A stretch of 64,000 bases of DNA from Marinobacter profundi (GCF_002744715.1 NZ_KZ319371.1:62001-126000); one strand, 5' to 3'. Shown: positions 32,864 through 41,977, counted from the first letter of the stretch. Numbers and translations are program-made. The notes: a model not told the origin generated them from the sequence alone.

Positions 32864-32882
32864 TTAATGCGAATCATTCTAA
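32864..32882 (-). promoter_or_regulatory. Fur-box-like site before the TonB receptor gene
   Basis: TTAATGCGAATCATTCTAA contains the palindromic core AATGCGAATCATT and matches the sites before fhuC and the ABC exporter. It lies about 117 nt upstream of the chosen receptor start and 16 nt before the leader frame, with AT-rich promoter-like sequence around it. Confidence 0.7.
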
Positions 32883-32997
32883 TTTAAAATACCTGACAGC
32901 ATCTCAACACCAAAATTCAGGTGTTCCGACAGCGGGAGCTGCTCCCCGGTGCTATGCTGATGGACACTCCGTGAATACAGGGAACAGGAGACCGCCG

Positions 32998-34134
32998 ATG
33001 ACCAGGATCATCAGGACATTCATGCAGACAACCGTCATCCTCGGGCTCATCACGGTCAGTTCTATGGCATGGTCCGCACCGGAAACCTGGCAGTCGGACA
33101 AAGCCAGTTTTCGCCTGGAAACGGTCGCCAGCGGACTGGAGCATCCCTGGAGCATTGCCTTCCTGCCCGACGGTCGGCAGCTGGTCACCGAGCGCGCGGG
33201 GCGCCTGCGGGTGATCCAGAACGGTTCCCTGCAAGAGGCCCCGGTGACCGGGCTGCCGGAACTGGTGGTGTCGGGCCAGGGTGGCCTGCTGGATGTCGTG
33301 CTGCATCCGCAGTTCACCGACAACAACACGCTGTTTCTCAGCTACGCTCACCGGAACCGTGACGGCATGACCACGCGGGTTGCGCGGGCAACCCTGAATG
33401 GCACTCGCCTGGAGGAGGTCACGGTCATCTTCGAAGCGGCCCCGCGTGGCAACACCTCCCGCCACTTTGCCGGCCGCATGGTGTTTGACCGCGACGGATT
33501 ACTCTACGTGGCGGTCGGTGACCGCGGGGAAATGGACCGGGCGCAGGATCTGGAGGATGACGCCGGCGGTGTGCACCGGATAACGGTGGATGGCAAACCC
33601 GCTCCGGGCAACCCGTTTGTTGGCAAGGCCGGAGCAAATGACACGTTTTACAGCTGGGGCAACCGCAACATCCAGGGCATGGTCCGGCACCCGGTCAGCG
33701 GTGAAATCTGGAGCCATGAGCATGGCCCGCGAGGTGGCGACGAGATCAACATCATCCGTTCCGGCATCAATTATGGCTGGCCGGAAATCACCTACGGCAT
33801 TGACTACTCCGGTCTGCCAATTACCAATCGGGTGAAGAAAGAAGGCATGGCCCAGCCCCTGCACTACTGGGATCCCTCGATTGCGCCGTCGGGAATGGCG
33901 TTCTATACCGGAGAGCATTTTCCCGGTTGGCAGGGCGACCTGTTTGTCGGCGCGCTGAAAATGCAGAAGCTGGTCCGGCTAACTATCGACGATGGCGAGG
34001 TAACCGAAGAGGAGGACCTGCTGACAGATCTCGGCGCCCGGATCCGTGATGTTCGCATGGGCCCGGACGGTATGCTCTGGCTGCTGACGGATGCACCGCA
34101 GGGCAAGGTTTACCGGCTGGTGCCGGCAGAGTAA
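32998..34134 (+). CDS. yliI: PQQ-dependent soluble aldose sugar dehydrogenase (YliI-like)
   Basis: The 378-residue protein has a signal peptide (MTRIIRTFMQTTVILGLITV) and a six-bladed propeller opening with VASGLEHPWSIAFLPDGRQLVTERAGRLRVI, then LLDVVLHPQF, YVAVGDRGEMDRAQDLEDDAGGVHRI and SHEHGPRGGDEINII. These match E. coli YliI/Asd, a periplasmic PQQ enzyme that oxidises aldoses to lactones. AGGAG lies 8 nt before the ATG at 32998. It is a single gene. Confidence 0.92.
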   Translation: MTRIIRTFMQTTVILGLITVSSMAWSAPETWQSDKASFRLETVASGLEHPWSIAFLPDGRQLVTERAGRLRVIQNGSLQEAPVTGLPELVVSGQGGLLDVVLHPQFTDNNTLFLSYAHRNRDGMTTRVARATLNGTRLEEVTVIFEAAPRGNTSRHFAGRMVFDRDGLLYVAVGDRGEMDRAQDLEDDAGGVHRITVDGKPAPGNPFVGKAGANDTFYSWGNRNIQGMVRHPVSGEIWSHEHGPRGGDEINIIRSGINYGWPEITYGIDYSGLPITNRVKKEGMAQPLHYWDPSIAPSGMAFYTGEHFPGWQGDLFVGALKMQKLVRLTIDDGEVTEEEDLLTDLGARIRDVRMGPDGMLWLLTDAPQGKVYRLVPAE

Positions 34135-34152
34135 CCGTGTACCCGGGAGCGT

Positions 34153-34566
34153 TCAGTGGGGATCGTTGGTGCGCCGGGTTTTATCGAATCGGGGGATATT
34201 ATCGGTAATGGCGAACCAGTCCGACCCCGAGGCAACATAGTCGTGGGACGCCGGCCCTTTGCCCAGCGGCTCATTGATGGCACCAACCCGCAGCCGCAGG
34301 ATACCGGGAATGGCATCCACCCGGCTGTATAGCTGGCTGCCACAGCGGGGACAGAAACCGCGGAACTTGCCGGGGCGGGATTCGTACTCCCGGACCAGCT
34401 CCTCGCCGGCCAGATAACGGAAACGGACCGTCTGGACCGGGGCGCTGGCAGCAAAGGCACTGCCGGAAGCGCGGCGACACTGGCTGCAATGGCACAGTGA
34501 AATCGGCCCGAGCGGACCGTCGTATTCGAACTTGATATCACCACACAGGCAGTGTCCTGTCAGCAC
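34153..34566 (-). CDS. GFA family zinc protein
   Basis: The 137-residue protein has the GFA zinc-ligand set: CLCG near the start, CHCSQCRRASGSAF, and CPRCGSQLYS. The family is named for glutathione-dependent formaldehyde-activating enzyme, though most members, probably this one, have unknown substrates. I favour the GTG start at 34566, with AAGGGG six nt upstream and the usual family start LTGHCLCGD; an ATG at 34605 adds 13 polar residues. It is convergent with the sugar dehydrogenase gene. Confidence 0.85.
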   Translation of the reverse strand: MLTGHCLCGDIKFEYDGPLGPISLCHCSQCRRASGSAFAASAPVQTVRFRYLAGEELVREYESRPGKFRGFCPRCGSQLYSRVDAIPGILRLRVGAINEPLGKGPASHDYVASGSDWFAITDNIPRFDKTRRTNDPH

Positions 34567-34692
34567 GGTTCGCCCCTTGTCATCCGGTTTTTGTGCAGGC
34601 CGCATGATACCCGCGGCCCACTTGAAGAGCCAGCACAGGGCCACCACATAACAGTCAGAACTTTTTTTGAGGGTTCAGCAAAGGAGGACGCT

Positions 34693-35502
34693 ATGTCATT
34701 CGAGACACTTCCGCAGATCGGTATGGGCACCTTCCGGCTGCAGGGCAATGACGCCCGGGATGCCGTCAAAAGTGCCCTCTCCCTGGGTTACCGTCATATT
34801 GATACCGCCCAGATGTACGGCAATGAAGCGGAAGTGGGCGATGGCATCACCTCCAGCGGCATTCCAAGGCGGGAAATCTTTGTCACCACCAAGATCTGGC
34901 ACACCCATCTGCAGCCTGACGACCTCATCCACAGCCTGCACGACAGCCTGGCCAGGCTGAAAACCGATCATGTGGACCTGACGCTGATCCACTGGCCTTC
35001 ACCCGGTGACGAAGTACCCATGGAAGACTATCTTGGTGCCCTGCGCAATGCCCAGCGCGAGGGCCTGACCGAGCACATTGGCCTGTCCAACTTTACCTGT
35101 GACCAGATGGACCGGGCGCGGGACATTCTCGGCAACAGCCCGATCCTCACCAACCAGGTGGAGGTGCATCCGTTCCTGGCCAATCGCAAGGTGGTCGGGC
35201 ATGCCCAGCAGCTGGGCATGCAGGTCACCGGCTACATGCCACTGGCGGTCGGCCGGGTGATGGAGGACGAGACCTTGCAACGCATAGCCGCGGAACGCAA
35301 CGCGTCACCCGCGCAGATTGCCCTGGCGTGGGTGGTCAGTCGCGGGATAGTTCCCATTCCCTCCTCGACCCGGCCCCAGCACCAGAAGGCCAACCTGGAT
35401 GCACTGAAAATCCGTCTGACCGCAGAGGAAATTGCCGCAATCGATGCCCTTGATCGCGGCGAACGCCTCGCCAATCCGTCCTTCGCCCCGGTCTGGGACT
35501 AA
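34693..35502 (+). CDS. Aldo/keto reductase (DkgB-like)
   Basis: The 269-residue protein shows the catalytic tetrad context: Asp in RHIDTAQMYGNE with Tyr close by, Lys in VTTKIW, and His in LTLIHWP, with the NADPH-binding block IPSSTRPQHQKANLDA near the end. Its size and motifs match E. coli DkgB-type 2,5-diketogluconate/methylglyoxal reductases. AAGGAGGACG lies directly before the ATG. Its stop overlaps the convergent GST-N gene by 4 nt. Confidence 0.9.
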   Translation: MSFETLPQIGMGTFRLQGNDARDAVKSALSLGYRHIDTAQMYGNEAEVGDGITSSGIPRREIFVTTKIWHTHLQPDDLIHSLHDSLARLKTDHVDLTLIHWPSPGDEVPMEDYLGALRNAQREGLTEHIGLSNFTCDQMDRARDILGNSPILTNQVEVHPFLANRKVVGHAQQLGMQVTGYMPLAVGRVMEDETLQRIAAERNASPAQIALAWVVSRGIVPIPSSTRPQHQKANLDALKIRLTAEEIAAIDALDRGERLANPSFAPVWD

Positions 35503-36269
35503 ACCGCGTACTGCTGCTCGAGGTAGTCGAGAATGCGGGCAGACTCGAACAGGCCCTGCCCGGTATTCGGGTCTTCCAGATAGGGCACCTGCACCCGCCG
35601 GTGCTGCTGGAAGAAGGCATCGCGCTTGCCGCCGGGAATCGGCGTATAGGGCCCCGGTTTGATGCGCTGCCTGGCCGGGCCGACTTCGCTCCAGTGTTCC
35701 TTGCCGAGGTTGTGCAGCGTGTAGGGGATCTCCAGTTCACACAGCTTTTCCCGCACCAGGCGGGAAAACGGGCTGCCCTCAAAACTCCACAACTCCAGGG
35801 CCTGTTCCGGCACCCTGCCCTGCCGCGCCCGCATACCGCGCAGGCCACTGGCGGCGGATGCCGCAGAGCCCAGCACCGGCTGGTAGCTCCGGGCGCGATA
35901 ATAGCGGGGCACCGGGCGACCGGCGTACTGGCTGAACAGGTAGTCGACAATGGCTGCCGACTCATACATGACCGTATCGGTATTCTGGTCGACCAGCAGC
36001 GGGAACTGCTGCTTGCCACCCAGCGCCTCCGCTTCGGCACGGAAGCGACGCCCACCTTTCGGACAAGGGCGGATCTCCACATCCAGATTCAGTGCGGTAA
36101 GCGCCTCACGCACCCGGCGGCAGAACGGGCACGCCTCGATGTCATACAGAAGGATCGGTTTTTCCGGCTGGACCGCCTGCTGAACCACCAGGCACCCGCG
36201 CCACGCCGTCAGGGACGAGGTGGCCACGGAACCGAGGACATTCAGGTTATGGGTAACAACATTGGGCAT
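35499..36269 (-). CDS. Tandem glutathione S-transferase N-terminal (thioredoxin-fold) protein
   Basis: The 256-residue protein holds two thioredoxin-fold GST-N/glutaredoxin-like domains, one at about 40-120 with a CPFC pair (YDIEACPFCRRVREAL) and one at about 165-256 where the pair is lost (FEGSPFSRLVREKL). Both keep the cis-Pro/ES block (MYESAAIVDYLFSQY and LFESARILDYLEQQY). No helical GST C-terminal domain is present. The first domain may act as a glutathione-dependent reductase. AAGAAGG precedes the ATG. Confidence 0.87.
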   Translation of the reverse strand: MPNVVTHNLNVLGSVATSSLTAWRGCLVVQQAVQPEKPILLYDIEACPFCRRVREALTALNLDVEIRPCPKGGRRFRAEAEALGGKQQFPLLVDQNTDTVMYESAAIVDYLFSQYAGRPVPRYYRARSYQPVLGSAASAASGLRGMRARQGRVPEQALELWSFEGSPFSRLVREKLCELEIPYTLHNLGKEHWSEVGPARQRIKPGPYTPIPGGKRDAFFQQHRRVQVPYLEDPNTGQGLFESARILDYLEQQYAV

Positions 36270-36339
36270 GGACAAGACCTTCTTCAGTGGTTCAGAGCCG
36301 GCCTTGCCGGGCCGGCCGCGGGTATCGCAAACGTCGGTA

Positions 36340-36816
36340 TTATGACGCCGGCTGGCGACTTTCCATTGGCTCCCGGGTCCCCATAAGGTTGTCAAACCAG
36401 GGCCTGGTAACGCACCAGTTAGCGTTGGGGTTCCGCCCCATATGGTGATCGTAGTGCCAGGGCAAATGCTCCCGGGCCCACTGGGGATCCAGGTGTGACT
36501 TCCTGTGCACCCGGTAATAATTCCAGGCACAGTAATAGAGAGTACCGACGAAGAACGGTGCCACCGGCAACAGCGGGGTCACCGCTGCAGCACCGGCGAC
36601 CAGGGCGGCCACTTCCTTGGTCTGGGCATTCCAGGTCAGGGGCGGCTGACGGTAATCCTCGTCGAGAAAACCGTTCTTGCGAACACTGCGGTGATGATCG
36701 TGCCAGTGAAAGGCCCAGAAACTGTCGCGGTTGCGGCCCAGGCCATGCAGCACTTGTTTGTGGAAAACCCATTCCACAGCGTTGGCGGTCAGCAGACCAA
36801 TGGGGATACCAATCAT
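36340..36816 (-). CDS. Fatty acid hydroxylase/sterol desaturase-like membrane protein
   Basis: The 158-residue protein has three His clusters (HWHDHHRSVRKNG, HRKSH, HYDHHMGRNPNANW) that form the di-iron site of the superfamily, and two hydrophobic spans. It is short for a sterol desaturase and resembles small bacterial lipid hydroxylases. AAGGAGAGCC lies before the ATG at 36816; longer in-frame starts up to 36987 lack ribosome sites. About 300 nt of divergent promoter region separates it from dacB, in which I see nothing else. Confidence 0.85.
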   Translation of the reverse strand: MIGIPIGLLTANAVEWVFHKQVLHGLGRNRDSFWAFHWHDHHRSVRKNGFLDEDYRQPPLTWNAQTKEVAALVAGAAAVTPLLPVAPFFVGTLYYCAWNYYRVHRKSHLDPQWAREHLPWHYDHHMGRNPNANWCVTRPWFDNLMGTREPMESRQPAS

Positions 36817-37112
36817 CAGGCTCTCCTTCTGGTTGTTGTTGGAAAGACGCTCGGGTACCGGAACAGGAGACGCCTTTTGGCGGGAAGATGCCATGACCGC
36901 AGCGCCACCGATGACTCCGTCAGATCGGTTGGCCGAAAATGACCAGTCTAACTTCATGATTTCCATGGAGCACTTACAAGCTGTCACAAAAAAGCAAACT
37001 AAACCATAACCCTACTGGCATTTTTTAACGTCATGTAGAGCTTGCCCACATAGAACAACCGGGAAAGATGGGCTATTGTTAACCCACTGAGAACTCATTT
37101 GAGCCCTGTACT

Positions 37113-38681
37113 ATGCCGCGCCAAGCACCGGTCTTGCACCAGACCACAAAAAAACAGAATAACCGGCGCAGCGTCAGCCTTATGCAGGCTGTAGTGGCGA
37201 CTGCCCTGGTCCTGAACATTGCCCCTGCCCCCGCGGCCGAACCCGGCGACCGGTCCGACGGCAATTTCCGGGTGTGGAGCAACGAAATCCGCGATTACGC
37301 GCTGAAGTCCCTGAAGGATGAGAATGCCCTCAGCCTGGCGGCAGTGCCGCTGAATGGCCCGGGGATTGAACAGTTCATCAATGCCGATACCCTGATGAGT
37401 CCCGGCTCCATCATGAAGCTGGTGACCACCTACGCGGCCCTGGAGATTCTCGGGCCGACCCATCACTGGAACACCAGCTTTTACATGGACGGCGAGGTTC
37501 GGGGCGACACCCTGGACGGCAATCTCTATGTGAAACTTGGCGGCGACCCCAAACTGACCCATGAGCGCCTGTGGGGCCTGCTGGGCGAACTCCGCGGCAT
37601 GGGCATCAGTGCCGTTACCGGAGACCTGGTGCTTGATGGCAGCTATTTCCGCCTGTCAGGGGGGCTCCCGAAGTTCGAGGATAACGGCGACAACCCCTAT
37701 CGCCCCTTCCTGGTGGAGCCCTCCGCCTATCTGACCAACCTGAACCTGCTGCACTTCCAGGTCCGGGCTGACGAACGGGGCACCCAGGCCTGGACCACCC
37801 CGGCCCTGACCGAAGTGGTACTGGATAACCGGGTAACCGCGCTGCCCGAAGGGCCATGCCCGTCACGCCGCAGCTTTACCTGGCAGCCGGTGTTTCACGA
37901 TGATAACCGGGTAACGGTAAGGGTCAGTGGCGAACTGCCCCAGGGTTGTCGCACCACAGCGTATATGTCACTGCTGCCCCATGAGCAGTACACGGCCTCG
38001 CTGATCCGCAGTTTGTTGACCGACATGAACATTACCATTGCCGGGCAGGACCGCACTGATACCACGCCGGAGGATGCCCGACTGATCCTGCGGACCACTT
38101 CGCCGGACCTGGTCACCATGGTGCGGGACATCAACAAGTGGAGCAGCAACGTCATGGCTCGCCAGCTGCTGCTGACCATTGGCGCCGAAACCCGTGCCGC
38201 CGACGATGACGACGACCGGGTTACCGGCATCCGCGCCATCTATCAATGGCTGGAAGCCAAAGGCATCAATACCGCCGGCATGGTGATCGATAACGGCGCA
38301 GGATTGACCCGCCACGGCAGGATTACTGCCCGCCAGGGCGTGCAGATTCTGCAGCACGCCTGGGAGAGCCCCTATGGCGCCGACCTGATGGCCTCCATGC
38401 CGCTGATCGCCATGGACGGAACCATGGCCCGCCGCCTGCGCAACACCGGCCTCGATGGCCAGGGCCGGATCAAGACCGGTTTTCTGGAAGATGTCCGTTC
38501 GATTGCGGGCTTTACCCGGGATGAAACGAACACTACCTGGGCGGTCGTCGGCATGATCAATACGGACCCCGCCTGGAATGGCCAGTCGGTGCTGGATCGG
38601 GTCATTTACTCCCTGCATTACCGTCCACCCACCGGTACCACAGTGTCCCAGGCCGGCACTACGGAATCGTCCGTGCAGTAA
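37113..38681 (+). CDS. dacB: D-alanyl-D-alanine carboxypeptidase/endopeptidase PBP4 (DacB)
   Basis: The 522-residue protein has an N-terminal hydrophobic signal (SVSLMQAVVATALVLNIAPA) and the class C PBP active-site triad: SxxK at S99-K102 (SPGSIMKL), SSN in KWSSNVMARQ (about residue 344) and KTG in RIKTGFLED (about 452). It cuts peptidoglycan cross-links and terminal D-Ala in the periplasm. A stretch of about 170 residues between the first two motifs forms the accessory domains of PBP4. The ribosome site before the ATG is weak. Confidence 0.93.
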   Translation: MPRQAPVLHQTTKKQNNRRSVSLMQAVVATALVLNIAPAPAAEPGDRSDGNFRVWSNEIRDYALKSLKDENALSLAAVPLNGPGIEQFINADTLMSPGSIMKLVTTYAALEILGPTHHWNTSFYMDGEVRGDTLDGNLYVKLGGDPKLTHERLWGLLGELRGMGISAVTGDLVLDGSYFRLSGGLPKFEDNGDNPYRPFLVEPSAYLTNLNLLHFQVRADERGTQAWTTPALTEVVLDNRVTALPEGPCPSRRSFTWQPVFHDDNRVTVRVSGELPQGCRTTAYMSLLPHEQYTASLIRSLLTDMNITIAGQDRTDTTPEDARLILRTTSPDLVTMVRDINKWSSNVMARQLLLTIGAETRAADDDDDRVTGIRAIYQWLEAKGINTAGMVIDNGAGLTRHGRITARQGVQILQHAWESPYGADLMASMPLIAMDGTMARRLRNTGLDGQGRIKTGFLEDVRSIAGFTRDETNTTWAVVGMINTDPAWNGQSVLDRVIYSLHYRPPTGTTVSQAGTTESSVQ

Positions 38682-38699
38682 CCGAAATCGCCTCCATAT

Positions 38700-38736
38700 G
38701 AGCAGGCAGGCTGCATGACTGCATCCCTGCCTGCTC
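38700..38736 (+). terminator. Hairpin terminator after dacB
   Basis: An 11-bp perfect stem (GAGCAGGCAGG with CCTGCCTGCTC) with a 15-nt loop lies 18 nt past the dacB stop. The U-run is absent, so it may act with Rho or in RNA stability. Confidence 0.6.
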
Positions 38737-38896
38737 CCTGAAAACAGTTCAGTTCCGATCGACCCGCCAGATTTACCGGCTGCAGCCTGAAGCAGCCACG
38801 TCGCCCCCCCCCACTCTACCCTGCCAGTTAAAGAATTGGCTCGCCCGACCAATCCCGCAATCGGTTGGATTTTTTCATTTTGCCTCTTGAATATTT

Positions 38897-38906
38897 CGAG
38901 CGCTCG
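38897..38906. promoter_or_regulatory. Palindrome CGAGCGCTCG before the lva-like operon
   Basis: A perfect 10-bp palindrome in an AT-rich setting lies 30 nt before the SDR start, where a promoter should be. TetR-family sites often have such cores, and a TetR gene ends the transporter block downstream. Confidence 0.5.
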
Positions 38907-38935
38907 TTCTATTTTTGGGTTCCGGAGGTCGAGAT

Positions 38936-39736
38936 ATGAACAATTCCAATAACACGAACCCTGGCAATAGAGACTGGTCCCTGCACGTTGGCGGCAAGAC
39001 CGCACTGGTCACCGGCGCCGCTGGCGGCCTGGGCCACAGCTTTACCCGGTGCCTGCTCGAAGCCGGCGCCACGGTCATCGTCAGTGGCCGCCGCCGCGAG
39101 GCGCTGGAATCTCTCAAAAGCGATTTTCCCGAGCATGCCGGTCGGATCCATGTGGTCACCATGGATGTCACCGACGAGACGAGTGTCACCGAAGCCTTCG
39201 ACACCATGGCCGATGACGTCGGCATTCCGGATGTGGTGGTTTCCAATGCCGGCGTCGCCACCAGCAAAAAGGCCCTGGACCATACCGGCTCCGACTGGGA
39301 CCAGGTGGTCGACACCAACCTGAAGGGCTGCTGGCTGGTGGCCAATGAGGCCGCCCGCCGTCTGTCCGCCATCAACCGGGGCGGCAGCATCATCATGATT
39401 TCTTCCATCCTGGGCCATCGGGTGGCCGGCAACGTGGCGCCCTACGCGGCGGCCAAGGCCGGTGTCGAGCAGCTGACCCGGGCACTGGCGCTGGAATGGG
39501 CCCGTTATGGTATTCGCGTCAATGCCCTGGCTCCCGGCTACATAGAGACCGATCTTAACCGTGATTTCTTCGCGACCGAGCCCGGCCAGAAAATGATTCG
39601 CCGGATCCCCCAGCGCCGCCTCGGCCAGGCGGGGGATCTGAGCGGGCCATTGCTGCTGCTGGCCTCGGACCTTTCCGACTACATGACCGGCAGCACCCTC
39701 GTGGTGGATGGCGGCCATCTTCAATCCTCGCTGTAA
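38936..39736 (+). CDS. SDR oxidoreductase, first gene of the lva-like operon
   Basis: The 266-residue short-chain dehydrogenase has the NAD(P) motif TGAAGGLG, NAG in VVSNAGVA, Ser in MISSIL and the YxxxK pair in YAAAKAG. GGAGGT precedes the ATG. Set against the P. putida lva operon it would play the LvaD role, reducing a 4-oxoacyl-CoA to 4-hydroxyacyl-CoA, or work in the oxidative direction. That role is inferred from gene neighbours only. The next gene starts 10 nt later. Confidence 0.88.
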   Translation: MNNSNNTNPGNRDWSLHVGGKTALVTGAAGGLGHSFTRCLLEAGATVIVSGRRREALESLKSDFPEHAGRIHVVTMDVTDETSVTEAFDTMADDVGIPDVVVSNAGVATSKKALDHTGSDWDQVVDTNLKGCWLVANEAARRLSAINRGGSIIMISSILGHRVAGNVAPYAAAKAGVEQLTRALALEWARYGIRVNALAPGYIETDLNRDFFATEPGQKMIRRIPQRRLGQAGDLSGPLLLLASDLSDYMTGSTLVVDGGHLQSSL

Positions 39737-39746
39737 GGAGCAGGCT

Positions 39747-40952
39747 GTGGACTTCAATCTGAACCCCAGGAACGAGTCGTACCGCACACGAATCCGGGAC
39801 TTTGTGGAACAGGAACTGTTACCGCTGGAGCAGAACCCGGACGCCTACGACGAGCATGAGAACATTGCGCCGGAATATCTGGAGCAGATGCGCGCCAAGG
39901 CCAGGCAGCAGGGCCTGTGGTGCCTGCAGATTCCTGAGCACCTCGGTGGCCAGGGACTGGATATCTCCGGCATGGCGGCCTGCTATGAGGAAATGAACCG
40001 GTCCATCTTCGGGCCGGTGGTGTTCAACTCCGCAGCGCCCGATGACGGCAACATGATCGTGTTGGCCAAGGTGGCTACCGAGGCCCAGCAGGAGCGCTGG
40101 CTCAAGCCCATCGTCGAGGGCCGGGTCCGGTCGTCCTTCGCCATGACCGAGCCAGCTCCCGGCTGCGGGTCGGACCCCGGCATGATGCAGACCACCGCTA
40201 CCCGCAAGGGCGACCGCTGGGTGATCCATGGTCACAAGCATTACATCACCGGGGCCGGAGAGGCGTCCCATTTCATTTTGATTGCCCGAACCTCCGACGA
40301 TACCCGCAAGGGCCTGAGCGCCTTCATGTTCCACAAGGACGATCCGGGCTGGGAAGTGGTCCGCCGCATTCCGATCATGGGGCCGGAGGAACACGGTGGC
40401 CATTGCGAGATCCGTTTTGACGGCCTGGAGATTCCCGACGAGAACCGGCTGATGGAGGTGGGCGACGGCCTCAAGGTGACCCAGATCCGTCTGGGCACTG
40501 CGCGCCTGACCCACTGCATGCGCTGGCTGGGCCTGGCCCGTCGTTCCCTGGAAATCGCCACCGACTATGTCGAGAAGCGCGAATCCTTCGGCCAGACCCT
40601 GGCCCAGCGTGAAGGTGTCCAGTGGCTGCTGGGCGAGGCCGCCATGGAGATCCAGATCGGCCGGCTACTGACCATGCATGCCGCCTGGAAGCTCGATCAG
40701 GGCGACTTTGCCCGCAAGGAAGTGTCCATGGCCAAGGTTGCGGTGGCGGATACCCTGCATAAGGCCGTCGATACGGCGATCCAGCTCTGTGGCGCCCGGG
40801 GCTATTCCAAGGACACCCCGCTGGAATGGATCTACCGCTATGCCCGCCAGGCCCGCCTGGTGGATGGTGCCTCGGAAGTGCACAAGATGGTGTTCTCGAA
40901 GCTGCTGCTGTCGGAGCGCACCGATTTCTGGCATTGGGGAGTGAAGCCCTGA
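39747..40952 (+). CDS. Acyl-CoA dehydrogenase (ACAD10/11-, LvaC-like)
   Basis: The 401-residue protein has the FAD-binding block FAMTEPAPGCGSDPG, HGHKHYITGAG, and the C-terminal LVDGASEVHKM with the catalytic-Glu position. Its closest kin in architecture are the ACAD10/11-type enzymes that act after a 4-hydroxyacyl-CoA kinase. It starts with GTG at 39747, 8 nt after AAGGAG. Coupling to the APH gene (stop and start overlap in TGATG) supports joint action on a phosphorylated acyl-CoA, by analogy with LvaC. Confidence 0.88.
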   Translation: MDFNLNPRNESYRTRIRDFVEQELLPLEQNPDAYDEHENIAPEYLEQMRAKARQQGLWCLQIPEHLGGQGLDISGMAACYEEMNRSIFGPVVFNSAAPDDGNMIVLAKVATEAQQERWLKPIVEGRVRSSFAMTEPAPGCGSDPGMMQTTATRKGDRWVIHGHKHYITGAGEASHFILIARTSDDTRKGLSAFMFHKDDPGWEVVRRIPIMGPEEHGGHCEIRFDGLEIPDENRLMEVGDGLKVTQIRLGTARLTHCMRWLGLARRSLEIATDYVEKRESFGQTLAQREGVQWLLGEAAMEIQIGRLLTMHAAWKLDQGDFARKEVSMAKVAVADTLHKAVDTAIQLCGARGYSKDTPLEWIYRYARQARLVDGASEVHKMVFSKLLLSERTDFWHWGVKP

Positions 40953-41977
40953 TGTCTGCCTTGGCCGACACCTTCAGCAATTTTGTTGTCCGGCAGAGCG
41001 GCGCCCGCAGCGCGCGAGTCATCCAGTTCAGCAAGCTCTCCGGGGGCGCCATTCAGGACAACTTCGGGTTAACCCTGGAGCTAGACGGCGGCGACCGGCC
41101 GGGCCGACAGGAATTCGTGGTCCGGCAGGACGCTCCCTCCGGGGTGGCGGAGAGTCTGTCCCGGCCGGAGGAGTTCCGGGTGTTGCAGGCCGCATTCGGC
41201 GCCGGAGTTACCGCTCCGGAGCCGCTCTGGCTGTGTGAGGACGCCGAAATCAGCGGCCGTATCTTTTATGTCATGAGCCGGGCATCCGGTACCGCCTCAC
41301 CGCGCCAACTGGTCAAGGGTGATCTCACCGAGGATCAGCGTCGGCACCTCGTGCGCCGGCTCGGTGCCGAGCTGGCCCGGCTGCACACGGTGCGGCCGCC
41401 GATGGATTCGCTGGCTTTTCTCGAACTGCCGGCCGGGAACAATCCGGCCCTGAGCCGGGTGGCGCTGTACCGCCGCTACCTGGAGGAAATCGGGGAACCG
41501 CATCCGGTGCTGGAATGGGCCCTGAACTGGCTTGAGGATCACGCGCCGGAACCCGGCCCGACGGCGCTGTGCCACTGCGATTTCCGCACCGGAAACTACA
41601 TGGTAGATGGTGACGAGCTGACCGCGGTGCTGGACTGGGAATTTGCCGCCTGGAGTGATCCCTGCGAGGACCTTGGCTGGCTCTGCTGCCGCAGCTGGCG
41701 CTTCGGTGGTGATGACCGGGAAGTCGGTGGCGTTGGCGACAAAAACGATCTTCTGGCCAGTTACCGGGAGGTGAGTGGCGCCGACATCGATCCGGCTGCA
41801 GTCAGCTACTGGGAAGTCATGGCGCTGGTGCGCTGGGCGATGATCGCGTTGCAACAGGCACGCCGGCATATGTCCGGAGAACAGCACTCGCTGGAGCTGG
41901 CCCTGACCGGGCGCATGGTGGCCCAGATGGAATACGACCTGCTGAACCAGATTCCGGAATTGGAGGAAGGGCAATGA
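40952..41977 (+). CDS. APH-type kinase (LvaA-like 4-hydroxyacyl-CoA kinase candidate)
   Basis: The 341-residue protein has the aminoglycoside-phosphotransferase fold with catalytic HCDFRTGN (residues 208-215) and the metal-binding DWE (228-230). The N-terminal nucleotide lobe includes LSGGAIQDNFGL. In human ACAD10/11 and P. putida LvaA this kinase family phosphorylates 4-hydroxyacyl-CoA. The next gene, a DUF6285-like small protein, overlaps its stop by 4 nt, as expected for an LvaAB pair. Antibiotic resistance is not suggested. Confidence 0.88.
   Translation: MSALADTFSNFVVRQSGARSARVIQFSKLSGGAIQDNFGLTLELDGGDRPGRQEFVVRQDAPSGVAESLSRPEEFRVLQAAFGAGVTAPEPLWLCEDAEISGRIFYVMSRASGTASPRQLVKGDLTEDQRRHLVRRLGAELARLHTVRPPMDSLAFLELPAGNNPALSRVALYRRYLEEIGEPHPVLEWALNWLEDHAPEPGPTALCHCDFRTGNYMVDGDELTAVLDWEFAAWSDPCEDLGWLCCRSWRFGGDDREVGGVGDKNDLLASYREVSGADIDPAAVSYWEVMALVRWAMIALQQARRHMSGEQHSLELALTGRMVAQMEYDLLNQIPELEEGQ

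Noticed and set aside
31611..32867. 418-codon plus-strand frame opposite the TonB receptor
   Set aside because: Antisense shadow; the receptor frame has a signal peptide, plug and barrel motifs.
40952..41977. APH-fold gene as an aminoglycoside resistance determinant
   Set aside because: It is embedded in an acyl-CoA operon and paired with a small partner protein and an ACAD; the acyl-CoA kinase reading is much more likely.
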